Shown here: positions 26,504 to 34,089 of the stretch, in pieces
Numbering within the stretch: position 1 is the stretch's first letter
Layout: each line of letters begins with the position of its first letter
From: CAWAPD01 sp963783865
Lineage (GTDB): Bacteria > Actinomycetota > Thermoleophilia > UBA2241
Reading direction: 5' to 3'
DNA: 64,000 nucleotides
Assembly: GCA_963783865.1 (NCBI GenBank)
Contig: CAWAPD010000002.1
Span: forward strand, 248,001 to 312,000
The notes under the pieces: generated by a model
Database searches by the model: none
The model's input: only the letters and a program-made list of their open reading frames with translations
Told to the model about the DNA's origin: nothing
Position numbers and translations under genes: made by a program

Positions 26504-27487
26504 TCAGGACACGGTCTCTCGTCTGCCCGAAGTCGCAGCCCTGAAGAGGGCGTCGACGGCCCTCGCCTGACCTAGTGCGTCATCACGGCCGAGCAGATCA
26601 TGGGTTTCTCCTCGAACGGCCTTTCCGAACTCTTCCAGCTCGAGCTGATAGGAGTTGGCCTGAGGCATGGGCACGCGTACCGCTGACTTGCCTTGCGGGA
26701 CCAACGTGAGACCTGGTTCGAGGCAGTGCCATGGATCGGACACGTGGAGGGTGCCTTTGGAGCCGACCACCTCGAGGTGGCTCCTATCAGGGAGGGTGAC
26801 GCCGCAGTCGAAGTGCGCGAGAGCCCCCGAATCCAGTTCCATGGTCGCGGCGAGATAGACATCGACCCCTGTGGCTCCCAGCACCTGGTGCGCCGTCACG
26901 GTCCGGGGTTCACCTGCGAGCAGGCGAGCCGCGTTGACGCAGTAGACACCGACGTCGAGCAGCGACCCGCCGTCCAGAGAAGAGTCGAGACACACATCAC
27001 CGGGTTCGTCCACCGGCCACGTGAACGACGAAACAACGACGCGAACGTCTCCGATCAAGCCTTCGACGCGGACGATCCGCGCGAGTTCTCTGATCTGCGG
27101 ATGGTAGCGATACATGAAGCCCTCACTGAGGACGAGCCCGCGTGCGTCCGCTTCAGCGAACGCTTCTTCGACGTCTGTCGGTCGGCGGCTGTACGGCTTC
27201 TCGCACAGCACGTGCTTTCCGGCCCGCAACGCCCGAAGGCTCCAAGGATGGTGCAGGCCATTCGGCAAGGGCACGTAGACGGCATCGATAGCATCGTCGG
27301 AGAGAAGGTCGTCGTACTTGCCGTATGCCCGACCGATCCCCCATCTCGCCGCGAACGCTTCGCCGCGACGTAGGTCGCGGCTCGCGATGGCGACGATCTC
27401 GACGTCCGGGGACAGGGCGGCACCTGCCAACATCCTCTCGTTGATGTGCGCCGTCGAGAGCACTCCCCAGCGCAACGGATCGCTCAT
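26504..27487 (-). CDS. Gfo/Idh/MocA-family oxidoreductase
   Basis: NAD(P)-dependent sugar-type dehydrogenase of 327 residues. Start ATG 27487 lies 9 bases after GGGAGG; an upstream in-frame start adds an unlikely N-terminus. The N-terminal Rossmann domain begins LRWGVLSTAHINERMLAG, and the family's catalytic EKP motif is in HVLCEKPYSRRP. The C-terminal half has the open beta-sheet of the family (GGSLLDVGVYCVNAARLL, with Asp and His at expected places). The substrate is probably a sugar or polyol derivative. It stands alone between the SGNH-like gene (convergent) and a 368-base gap. Confidence 0.88.
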   Translation of the reverse strand: MSDPLRWGVLSTAHINERMLAGAALSPDVEIVAIASRDLRRGEAFAARWGIGRAYGKYDDLLSDDAIDAVYVPLPNGLHHPWSLRALRAGKHVLCEKPYSRRPTDVEEAFAEADARGLVLSEGFMYRYHPQIRELARIVRVEGLIGDVRVVVSSFTWPVDEPGDVCLDSSLDGGSLLDVGVYCVNAARLLAGEPRTVTAHQVLGATGVDVYLAATMELDSGALAHFDCGVTLPDRSHLEVVGSKGTLHVSDPWHCLEPGLTLVPQGKSAVRVPMPQANSYQLELEEFGKAVRGETHDLLGRDDALGQARAVDALFRAATSGRRETVS

Positions 27488-27855
27488 GTCGACCGGCCTC
27501 CCTGCGAGAGGATCGCCCTCACGCGCGTCGCGGAGCGCGGCGATGTCGAGCACGACCGCCGCGTCACGTGCTGCATGTCAGCCTGCCCGAGTTCCGAAGA
27601 TACGAAGCGGCATCGTCTCCCAAGGCCGGCGCTCTTCGTCCCCATCTCCCCGGCGTTTCGTCTCGCACATGCAGGCGCCCACGCGCGCGGCCGCCGCAGG
27701 GGAGTCAGGACACTGGTCTGGATGGCCGGCGCAAGCGCGCTCGGCCCACTGCTCGACGAACTGATGCTCGCCACGGTGGGACCCCGGGGAAGCCGCTTCC
27801 CAGCCGAAGTGCGCGTCGACGGACACAAAGAAGTGCCTGTTTGCAGGGGACAAGC
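27488..27855. other. gap without a supported gene
   Basis: This 368-base stretch precedes tRNA-Cys. Several open frames cross it on both strands but none has a ribosome site together with native codon bias, and none resembles a family. Base composition is lower in G+C than the flanks in places (for example about 27580-27700), so a decayed gene is possible. Confidence 0.4.
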
Positions 27856-27930
<75 letters not shown>

Positions 27931-28047
27931 CGCGAAGCGGTGGGCGCGGAGCCGGCGAACAGCCGGCGGAGCGCCCCTTCCGTCCGACACAAAAGGCAGA
28001 CGACAGAGCACGGCGCCCTTGTCCTCTGCCTCTGTGACGAAGGAGTC

Positions 28048-28124
28048 TGGAGCGGGTGAAGGGGCTCGAACCCTCGACCTTCTGCATGGCAAGCAGACGC
28101 TCTAGCCGACTGAGCTACACCCGC
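28048..28124 (-). tRNA. trnG: tRNA-Gly (GCC)
   Basis: Minus-strand cloverleaf: acceptor GCGGGTG/CACCCGC, D-arm GTAGCTCAGTCGGCTAGAGC, anticodon loop TTGCCAT with anticodon GCC, T-arm GGGTTCGAGCCC, discriminator T, and encoded CCA at 28048-28050. It is 118 bases upstream of tRNA-Cys on the same strand, so the two are probably processed from one transcript. Confidence 0.95.
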
Positions 28125-28240
28125 GCAGAGGGGCAGTATACCAAACGCCGGCCGGTGGCGGGAATCGTGCTGCTAGAGTGGGCGCGGCGGAGAGGCGACA
28201 CGCCTCACCGGACGCGCGCGACACGGCAGAAGAGGTGGAC

Positions 28241-28744
28241 GTGGCAGGCGAGCTCGTGATCAGGAGGGGCGGCGTCGAAGACGCCGCCCACATCGCGGCC
28301 ATCTACAACGAGGCCGTGCTGCACTCGACGGCGACCTTCGACCTCGAACCGGAGACGGTCGAGGCGCGTCGTGGGTGGCTGCAAGCAGCCACGACGCGCC
28401 TCTGCCTGGTCGCCGAGCTCGACGGCGAGGTCGTCGGCTGGGGCTCGCTGGTCGAGTGGTCCCCGAGACAGGCCTACGCGCGGACGGCGGAGGCGTCCGT
28501 CTACATCGCGCCAGGGACGCAGCGCTCGGGCGTGGGACTGGCGCTGTCCAGGGCGCTGGACGAGGCCGCTCCCGGCCTGGGGCTGCACGCCGTCATCGCC
28601 CAGATCTGCGCCGAGAACGCGGGCGGCCTCGTGCTCGCCGAGCGGCTCGGGTTCGAGCGGATCGGCGTGCTGCGGGAGGTCGGGCACAAGTTCGGGCGCA
28701 CGCTCGACGTGGTCGTGCTCGAGAGGATCGTCGGGGCGGACTGA
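28241..28744 (+). CDS. GNAT N-acetyltransferase (phosphinothricin acetyltransferase-like)
   Basis: Cytoplasmic acetyltransferase of 167 residues. Start is GTG 28241 behind AGAAGAGGTGGAC. The opening LVIRRGGVEDAAHIAAIYNEAV and TATFDLEPETVE match the Pat/MddA branch, which acetylates phosphinothricin or methionine sulfone-like amino acids. The acetyl-CoA loop is seen in the TQRSGVGLALSRAL segment (Q/R-x-x-G-x-G/A), followed by ICAENAGGLVLAERLGF. No resistance genes are nearby, so the natural substrate is uncertain. A -10-like TAGAGT lies upstream near 28173. Confidence 0.85.
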   Translation: MAGELVIRRGGVEDAAHIAAIYNEAVLHSTATFDLEPETVEARRGWLQAATTRLCLVAELDGEVVGWGSLVEWSPRQAYARTAEASVYIAPGTQRSGVGLALSRALDEAAPGLGLHAVIAQICAENAGGLVLAERLGFERIGVLREVGHKFGRTLDVVVLERIVGAD

Positions 28745-28789
28745 GGGTCTGAGACCGGCGTCGGGGCGGAGCGCGGGGCGCTCGACCGG

Positions 28790-30373
28790 CTAGCGCTGCA
28801 GGCGGTCGAGCGCCTCGTTGACGAGGGCGTCGGCGGCCGCGTTCTGCTCGCGCGGGATGCTGCGGACCTCGACCTCGTGGAACTCCCCGAGCAGGCGGAG
28901 CGCCTGGCCGTGGAAGCTCTCCATCACCTTGTCCTTGACCTTGTACCGGCCGCTCAGCTGACGCACGACCAGCTCGCTGTCGCTGAACACGGTGAGCTTG
29001 CGCACGCCGTGGTCGAGGGCGAGCTCGAGGCCGGTGACCAGCGCCTGGTACTCGGCGACGTTGTTGGTGGCGCGCCCGATGGTGTCGGAGAACTCCTCCT
29101 CGAGCTCGCCCCCAGGGCTGACCAGCCGGCCGGCGATGGCGGCCGGTCCCGGGTTGCCCCGCGAACCGCCGTCGACGTAGAGGTGCATGTGGGCGTCGTC
29201 GTGGTTGCGCACGTCGCCGGGTTCGCCGGGCGCCGGCTCGTCTCCTTCCTCGGGCAGGCCGACCTGGTCCAGCGCGACGCGGGTCCAGAGGTGGCGCGGC
29301 GGCTGGTGGAAGACGACCTCGACGCCGTCGGCGGCGAGGTCGTCGGCCAGCCGCCGCGCCCACCGTTCCATCGCAAAGCCTTCGGACCGCTCGTGCGGCA
29401 CGTCGACCAGCGCCAGGCCGAGACGGCCGGCGCGGCCGGCGTCGTGGTACTTCACGTCGCCGGTCACCAGAACCTCGGCAGCCCCAGCCGCCACGTCGAT
29501 GAACGACGCCCCCGACCCGGGCACGACGGCGATCTTCTGGACGTGCGCATGCGCGTCGCCGGTGAACCGCACAGCCGGCATGCCGAACACGCCGGCCACG
29601 TCGCGGGCGAACTGCGCCAGGGTCGCCGGCTCGGGCAGGTAGCCCAGGCGACCGATGCCGACCGAGCGCACCTCGTCCTCGAGCGGGTAGACGTCGAACG
29701 CCGGCTCCTCGTACGGGTGCGCGGCCGCGTAGGCGTCGAGCACGGCGCGCCGGGCCGCCCGCGGGAACACCGCCTCCAGGCGGAGCTCCCGCGTGCGCTG
29801 CGGCGCGCCCGCGACGCCCACGGCCGGCCTCGTCCCCTCGGTGCCCAGGAACGTCCCCTCCCCCGGTATCGCGAACGAGCACTCCACGTAGCCGCCGATC
29901 ACGCCGGCGCCGGCGGCGAAGATCGCCGCCCGCACGGCGTCGGCGTCGCCCTCGGGCACGAAGCCGACCAGCTTGCACCACTCGACCGCCGCCGGCGCCA
30001 GCGGGGTCGTGCCCTCGAGCCCGAGAGCCTCGGCGAGCACGTCCGACAGGCCGCCGCTCGTGCTGTCCAGGTTGGTGTGCGCGGCGATCAGCGCCCGCCG
30101 TCCGCCGGCGAGGCGGAGCACCAGGTCACCGGGGTGCTTGTCGTCGGTGACCTGGACGAGGGGGTCGAACCAGAGCGGATGGTGACTGAGCAGCGCGCCG
30201 GCGCCGAGGCGCTCGGCCTCGGCGACGGCGTCGGCCGTCGGATCGAGCGTGACCAGCAGGCGCCCCACGTCGGCGTCGAGCTCGCCGACCTGGAGGCCGA
30301 CGCGGTCCCAGCGCTCGGCCAGCCCGAACGGGGCGAGCCGGTCGACGCGAGCGAGGAGTTCACGCACCTTCAT
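28790..30373 (-). CDS. Nif3-like dinuclear-metal protein fused to RNase HI-like domain
   Basis: Single protein of 527 residues joining two families. Residues 1-375 are a Nif3/YbgI domain: metal ligands in LLSHHPLWF, AHTNLDST and the C-terminal GDVKYHDA; the middle insert (VGFVPEGDADAVRAAIF, HPYEEPAFDVYPL) is the CutA/PII-like domain of longer Nif3 members. Residues about 395-527 are an RNase HI-like domain with all four acidic residues: HLYVDGGSRGNPG, NNVAEYQALVTGLELAL, FSDSELVV and NAAADALVNEA. The start is ATG 30373 without a Shine-Dalgarno; TACAAT lies 7 bases upstream, fitting a leaderless mRNA. The RNase H part might remove RNA primers or R-loops. Nif3's function is unresolved. Confidence 0.88.
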   Translation of the reverse strand: MKVRELLARVDRLAPFGLAERWDRVGLQVGELDADVGRLLVTLDPTADAVAEAERLGAGALLSHHPLWFDPLVQVTDDKHPGDLVLRLAGGRRALIAAHTNLDSTSGGLSDVLAEALGLEGTTPLAPAAVEWCKLVGFVPEGDADAVRAAIFAAGAGVIGGYVECSFAIPGEGTFLGTEGTRPAVGVAGAPQRTRELRLEAVFPRAARRAVLDAYAAAHPYEEPAFDVYPLEDEVRSVGIGRLGYLPEPATLAQFARDVAGVFGMPAVRFTGDAHAHVQKIAVVPGSGASFIDVAAGAAEVLVTGDVKYHDAGRAGRLGLALVDVPHERSEGFAMERWARRLADDLAADGVEVVFHQPPRHLWTRVALDQVGLPEEGDEPAPGEPGDVRNHDDAHMHLYVDGGSRGNPGPAAIAGRLVSPGGELEEEFSDTIGRATNNVAEYQALVTGLELALDHGVRKLTVFSDSELVVRQLSGRYKVKDKVMESFHGQALRLLGEFHEVEVRSIPREQNAAADALVNEALDRLQR

Positions 30374-30380
30374 GGGGGCG

Positions 30381-30386
30381 ATTGTA
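30381..30386 (-). promoter_or_regulatory. -10 element (TACAAT) of a predicted leaderless promoter
   Basis: TACAAT on the minus strand ends 7 bases before the ATG at 30373, so transcription should begin at or beside the A of the start codon. No Shine-Dalgarno is present. The context GGGTACAATCG is repeated at the MFS gene start (37264). No good -35 was seen. Confidence 0.6.
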
Positions 30387-30500
30387 CCCGCAGCCAACGC
30401 CGACCGATTGGCCGCGGTCCGCGGCGGGCGACGACGGGCCATCGCGTCACCGACCCGGCCACGTCAGCCTCTCCGTCTTCCAGGCACGGCCCGGCACGCT

Positions 30501-30516
30501 CTTGACTTTGGTCAAG
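30501..30516. promoter_or_regulatory. FNR/CRP-type inverted repeat upstream of the molybdoenzyme operon
   Basis: CTTGAC-TTTG-GTCAAG is a perfect palindrome of the form TTGAC-N4-GTCAA, close to the FNR/DNR half-site pattern TTGAT-N4-ATCAA. Its centre (30508.5) lies about 57-61 bases before the predicted transcription start, a usual place for an activator. No FNR-like regulator gene is in the window. Confidence 0.5.
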
Positions 30517-30531
30517 CGGACGGAGAGCGCC

Positions 30532-30559
30532 TTGCAAGGGCACACCGCGCTGCTAGGAT
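30532..30559 (+). promoter_or_regulatory. predicted promoter of the molybdoenzyme operon
   Basis: TTGCAA (30532-30537) and TAGGAT (30554-30559) are 16 bases apart. Transcription should start near 30566, leaving a leader of about 235 bases before the ATG at 30801 that contains the structured region described separately. Confidence 0.5.
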
Positions 30560-30589
30560 GGGTCCCGTCAGCTCGGAGTCCTCCTCTGA

Positions 30590-30794
30590 GCCGGCTGCCC
30601 TGTGGCGACACTGTCGCTATGGGCAGCCGGCCGTACCGCGGAGAGACCGCGGGTCGGCGCTCTCGAGGCGCCGTCGTGGGTCTGAGTGGAAACGCTCAGG
30701 CCTCCTCGTGCTCGGAAAGGAGCCAGGACCCGGACGGCCGGCGCGGGAGTCTCTCCTCGCCGGCCGACACGGCGGCCCGCAGAGCACGAGGAGG
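30590..30794 (+). ncRNA. structured 5' leader, candidate molybdenum-cofactor riboswitch with Shine-Dalgarno sequestration
   Basis: Several stems are visible. A 10-bp stem (30590-30599 with 30622-30631) holds an inner GCGAC/GTCGC stem. A CCGCGG hairpin and a GGCGC/GCGCC hairpin follow. Then a 7-bp stem closed by a GAAA loop (30682-30699) directly abuts GGCCTCC, which can pair with GGAGCC (30699-30705 with 30719-30724) next to GGAAA. A CGGCCGGCG/CGCCGGCCG hairpin lies near 30737-30770. Alternatively, 30701-30713 pairs perfectly over 13 bases with 30782-30794, which contains the ribosome site GAGGAGG. The two pairings exclude each other, the usual design of a translational switch. GNRA-capped stems and the GCCTCC/GGAAAGGAGC arrangement resemble the Moco RNA motif; this match is from memory, not a search. 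Confidence 0.55.
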
Positions 30795-30800
30795 CGACAC

Positions 30801-33332
30801 ATGACAGACGATGTCGATGTGGTCACCGACGCCGGGCGTGAGGTCGACGCCCCCGCCGGCTGGCGTTTCACCCGTCGCAAGTTCCTGATCGGCAGCGCCG
30901 CGGCGGCGGGCGCCGCCGCGGCGCTGGGAGCCGTGGCCGACGACACCTTCCTCGGCGGCCTCCAGCCCGCCGACGCCAGCGCCCCGCCCGTGCCCGAGAC
31001 CCTCGTCCGCACCGGCCATTCCAACAACTGCGACGGCGCCTGCGGACACCTCGTCCACGTGGCCGACGGCAAGGTCAAGCTGGTCGAGGGCGCGCCGTAC
31101 GACAAGACCACGATCGACGGCACGCCCATCCCTCAGGACTATCCGCCGCGCATCTGCCTGCGCGGCGTGTCCCAGCTCCAGAACCTCTACAGCGACGATC
31201 GCATCAAGTACCCGTACAGGCGGGTCGGCGAGCGCGGCGAGGGCAAGTGGCAGCGCATCAGCTGGGACGAGGCGACCACCATGATCGCCGACAACCTCGA
31301 GAAGGTGCAGGACAAGTACGGCAAGGACGCCGTCTGGATCGCGCCCTACACCGGTTCGCTGAGCCTCATCGAAGGCGTCGTCGGCGTCGGGTTCCGCTTC
31401 GCCAGCGTCATCGGCGCCGTGGCCGGCGACTTCGAGGGGGACAACGAGGGCGACAGCTCCACTCCCGCCGGGTGGAACTACGTGCTGGTCGACCCCGAGA
31501 ACCCGAGCAACGGCGGCGGCTTCTTCGACGGGCACGAGTCGACCGACTTCCTGAGCTCCAAGGTGATCGTCCTGTGGGGCAACAACGTCGCCGAGACGTC
31601 GATCCCCGACTGGCGCGTCATAAAGGAGGCGCAGTCACAGGGCGCGACGGTCGTCAGCGTCGACCCGCGCTTCACCGCCACGTCGGCCGGCTCCGACGCC
31701 TGGCTGCCGATCAGGCCGGGGACCGACGCCGCCCTCGCCGACGCCATCATCAACTACGTCATCGAGCACAAGCTCTACGCCACGGCCTACCTGCAGAAGT
31801 ACACGGTCGCGCCCTACCTCGTGAACCCGAAGACCAGGAAGTGGCTGAAGACGGGCGACGTGGGGCTGGGCGGCGACGACTACGTCGTGGCTACGGCCGG
31901 CGGCAAGGTCGTGGCGGCCAAGGGCGCGAGCAGCCCGCAGCTCATGGGCACCTTCAAGGCCGGGTCGTTCCAGGCGCCGACCGCCATGCAGGTGCTGGCC
32001 GACGGCGTGCAGCGGTTCACGCCCGACTACGTGGCCGGCATCACGGACATCCCCGCGACCGACATCGTCGCGCTGGCCAACCTCTGGGGCACCACGCAGC
32101 CGGTCGGCATCCGCGCCGGCTTCGCGCTGTCGCACTGGTACTACGGCGACCTGACCATGCAGGCGATGCTGACGCTGCAGGCCCTGACGGGCAACATCGG
32201 CGAGCACGGCGGCGGGGTGACCACCTTCGCCGGCGGCCTCACGACCCTGGCCTTCGACCTGCCGGCGTGGTGGGCCCCCGAGGGCACGACGTTCTTCACC
32301 GTCATGGAGCCCATGGCGGCCTGCGACGCCATGCTCAACGACAAGCCGCACCCGCTGCGGGCGGCCTGGTTCACGGTCGACAACTACGCGCAGCAGATGT
32401 CGGACCGCAACAAGGTCATCAAGGCGCTCAAGACGCTCGACTTCCTGGTCGTCAGCGACTACGTGATGTCGGCGACGGCCGACCTTGCCGACGTGGTCCT
32501 GCCCGCCTGCACGTACCTCGAGAAGACCGACCTGATGTCGCCCAACAGCTTCTACCTGCAGTACATGCCGCAGGCGGTCAAGCCGCTCTGGGAGTCGAAG
32601 TCCGACCTCGACGCGTTCGGCATGGTGGCGCAGAAGATGGGCCACGGGAAGTACTTCGACAAGACGCCAGACGAGTACCTCACCGAGCTTATGCACATCG
32701 GCGACCCCTCCAGCGCCGACTCGACGGTGGCCGGGCTCACCTGGAACCAGCTGCGCAACGGCGCCCCCCGGCTCGACATGCCGACCGTGCCCTACGCGCC
32801 GTTCTTCAACAAGGAGTTCCCGACGAAGTCCGGCAAGATCGAGTTCTACGTCGAGATGATGGTCCCGTACGACCAGGAGGTCTGCGTCTACAAGGAACCC
32901 ATCGAGGCGTCGCCGACCAACGCGCTCGCCAAGAAGTACCCGCTCACCTTCCTGTCGACCCACACCAAGTTCCGCACGCACTCCCAGTACTGCGACCTAG
33001 GGTGGATGAACGAGATCACCGCGGACGGCCAGGGCTTCCTCGAGATCAACCCCACCGACGCGAGCTCGCGCGGCATCGCCGACGGCGACGTGGTGCGGGT
33101 GTTCAACGACCGCGGCGAGATGAAGGTCTACGCCAAGCTGACCGAGTCCATCAAACCCGGCGTCGTCAACTGCTACCAGGGCGGCTGGGACACCAACGCC
33201 GTGAAGCAGTACGTGGAGGGCCATCCGAACAACCTGACCCACCAGCTCGCCAACCCGGCGCAGTCGGTGATCCCCAACTTCCCGTCGAACGCCGCGTACT
33301 ACGACTGCCTCGTGCAGGTAGAGGGGGCGTGA
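30801..33332 (+). CDS. Tat-exported molybdopterin oxidoreductase, catalytic subunit
   Basis: Molybdenum (bis-MGD) enzyme of 843 residues in the DMSO-reductase superfamily. ATG at 30801 after GAGGAGGCGACAC. A twin-arginine signal, FTRRKFLIGSAAAAGAAAAL, lies at about residues 22-45. The FS0 4Fe-4S site is His73-x3-Cys77-x3-Cys81 ... Cys119 (GHSNNCDGAC and ICLRG): histidine as first ligand is seen in nitrate/selenate/chlorate-type enzymes. The Mo-ligand region is near EGDSSTPAGW; whether Asp or Ser coordinates is unclear. The C-terminal molydopterin-binding domain includes FLSTHTKFRTHSQY and FLEINPTDASSRGIADGDVV. With the next two genes it forms a periplasm-facing quinone-linked oxidoreductase; the substrate is not evident. 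Confidence 0.92.
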   Translation: MTDDVDVVTDAGREVDAPAGWRFTRRKFLIGSAAAAGAAAALGAVADDTFLGGLQPADASAPPVPETLVRTGHSNNCDGACGHLVHVADGKVKLVEGAPYDKTTIDGTPIPQDYPPRICLRGVSQLQNLYSDDRIKYPYRRVGERGEGKWQRISWDEATTMIADNLEKVQDKYGKDAVWIAPYTGSLSLIEGVVGVGFRFASVIGAVAGDFEGDNEGDSSTPAGWNYVLVDPENPSNGGGFFDGHESTDFLSSKVIVLWGNNVAETSIPDWRVIKEAQSQGATVVSVDPRFTATSAGSDAWLPIRPGTDAALADAIINYVIEHKLYATAYLQKYTVAPYLVNPKTRKWLKTGDVGLGGDDYVVATAGGKVVAAKGASSPQLMGTFKAGSFQAPTAMQVLADGVQRFTPDYVAGITDIPATDIVALANLWGTTQPVGIRAGFALSHWYYGDLTMQAMLTLQALTGNIGEHGGGVTTFAGGLTTLAFDLPAWWAPEGTTFFTVMEPMAACDAMLNDKPHPLRAAWFTVDNYAQQMSDRNKVIKALKTLDFLVVSDYVMSATADLADVVLPACTYLEKTDLMSPNSFYLQYMPQAVKPLWESKSDLDAFGMVAQKMGHGKYFDKTPDEYLTELMHIGDPSSADSTVAGLTWNQLRNGAPRLDMPTVPYAPFFNKEFPTKSGKIEFYVEMMVPYDQEVCVYKEPIEASPTNALAKKYPLTFLSTHTKFRTHSQYCDLGWMNEITADGQGFLEINPTDASSRGIADGDVVRVFNDRGEMKVYAKLTESIKPGVVNCYQGGWDTNAVKQYVEGHPNNLTHQLANPAQSVIPNFPSNAAYYDCLVQVEGA

Positions 33333-33384
33333 GGGCGATGGAGACGGCAATGACGAGAGTCGAGCGGGAGCAAAGGGGCGAACG

Positions 33385-34089
33385 ATGAGCACCTCGTATC
33401 CGGGCGTCGATGTCCCCGACCCGAAGCTGCAGAAGGCCACGCGCCTGGGGCTGGTGGTCGACCAGAACCGGTGCGTCGGCTGCTGGAGCTGCGCAGTGGC
33501 CTGCAAGGAGGAGCAGAACGTGCCCATCGGGATGTATTGGCTGCGCGTCCTGACCGTTGGCGGCGACGCCATGGACGTGCCGGCCGGCACGTTCCCCGAC
33601 CTCAAGATGGCCTACCAGCCGACCCAGTGCTTCCAGTGCGACAACCCGCCCTGCGTCAAGGCCTGCCCCACGCAGGCGACGTTCAAGATGGACAACGGGA
33701 TCGTCAACGTGGACTACGAGCGTTGCATCGGCTGCCGGTACTGCATGGTCGCCTGTCCCTACGACAACCGCGTCTTCAACTGGCGCACCCCGGTGCAGGA
33801 ACCGCCGGCGAGCGTCGTCGTGGTGGGCGAGACGCCGCCTCGGTTCAAGGGCGTCGTCGAGAAGTGCACGTTCTGCGTGCAACGCATCGCCAAGGGCCTG
33901 CTGCCGCGCTGTGTCGTGGCTTGCCCGACCGGCGCCCGTTCGTTCGGTGATCTGGACGACCCCAACAGCACAGTGTCGGTGCTGTTGCGTGACCGTCCCT
34001 CGTACGTCGTGTTTCCGGAGCGCGGCACCCGGCCCAGTCTGCACTATCTCCTGCCCACAGGCCCCAACGCCACGGGAGGTGCGCTGTGA
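33385..34089 (+). CDS. four-cluster Fe-S electron-transfer subunit (DmsB/PsrB-like)
   Basis: Protein of 234 residues, ATG at 33385 after GGGGCGAACG. Four cysteine groups are present in the DmsB/PsrB order: CVGCWSCAVACKEEQNV, CFQCDNPPCVKACP, CIGCRYCMVACPYDNR, and CTFCVQRIAKGLLPRCVVAC. No signal is present, so it is probably exported as a complex with the Tat-signal catalytic subunit. It carries electrons between the NrfD-type membrane subunit and the molybdenum subunit. Its stop overlaps the start of the membrane subunit gene by 4 bases. Confidence 0.93.
   Translation: MSTSYPGVDVPDPKLQKATRLGLVVDQNRCVGCWSCAVACKEEQNVPIGMYWLRVLTVGGDAMDVPAGTFPDLKMAYQPTQCFQCDNPPCVKACPTQATFKMDNGIVNVDYERCIGCRYCMVACPYDNRVFNWRTPVQEPPASVVVVGETPPRFKGVVEKCTFCVQRIAKGLLPRCVVACPTGARSFGDLDDPNSTVSVLLRDRPSYVVFPERGTRPSLHYLLPTGPNATGGAL

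Noticed and set aside
27578..27853. Minus-strand frame upstream of tRNA-Cys
   Set aside because: Poor codon bias, no ribosome site and no recognisable domain.
28241..28744. Acetyltransferase as a phosphinothricin resistance marker of a biosynthetic cluster
   Set aside because: No peptide, phosphonate or other biosynthetic genes are in the surroundings.
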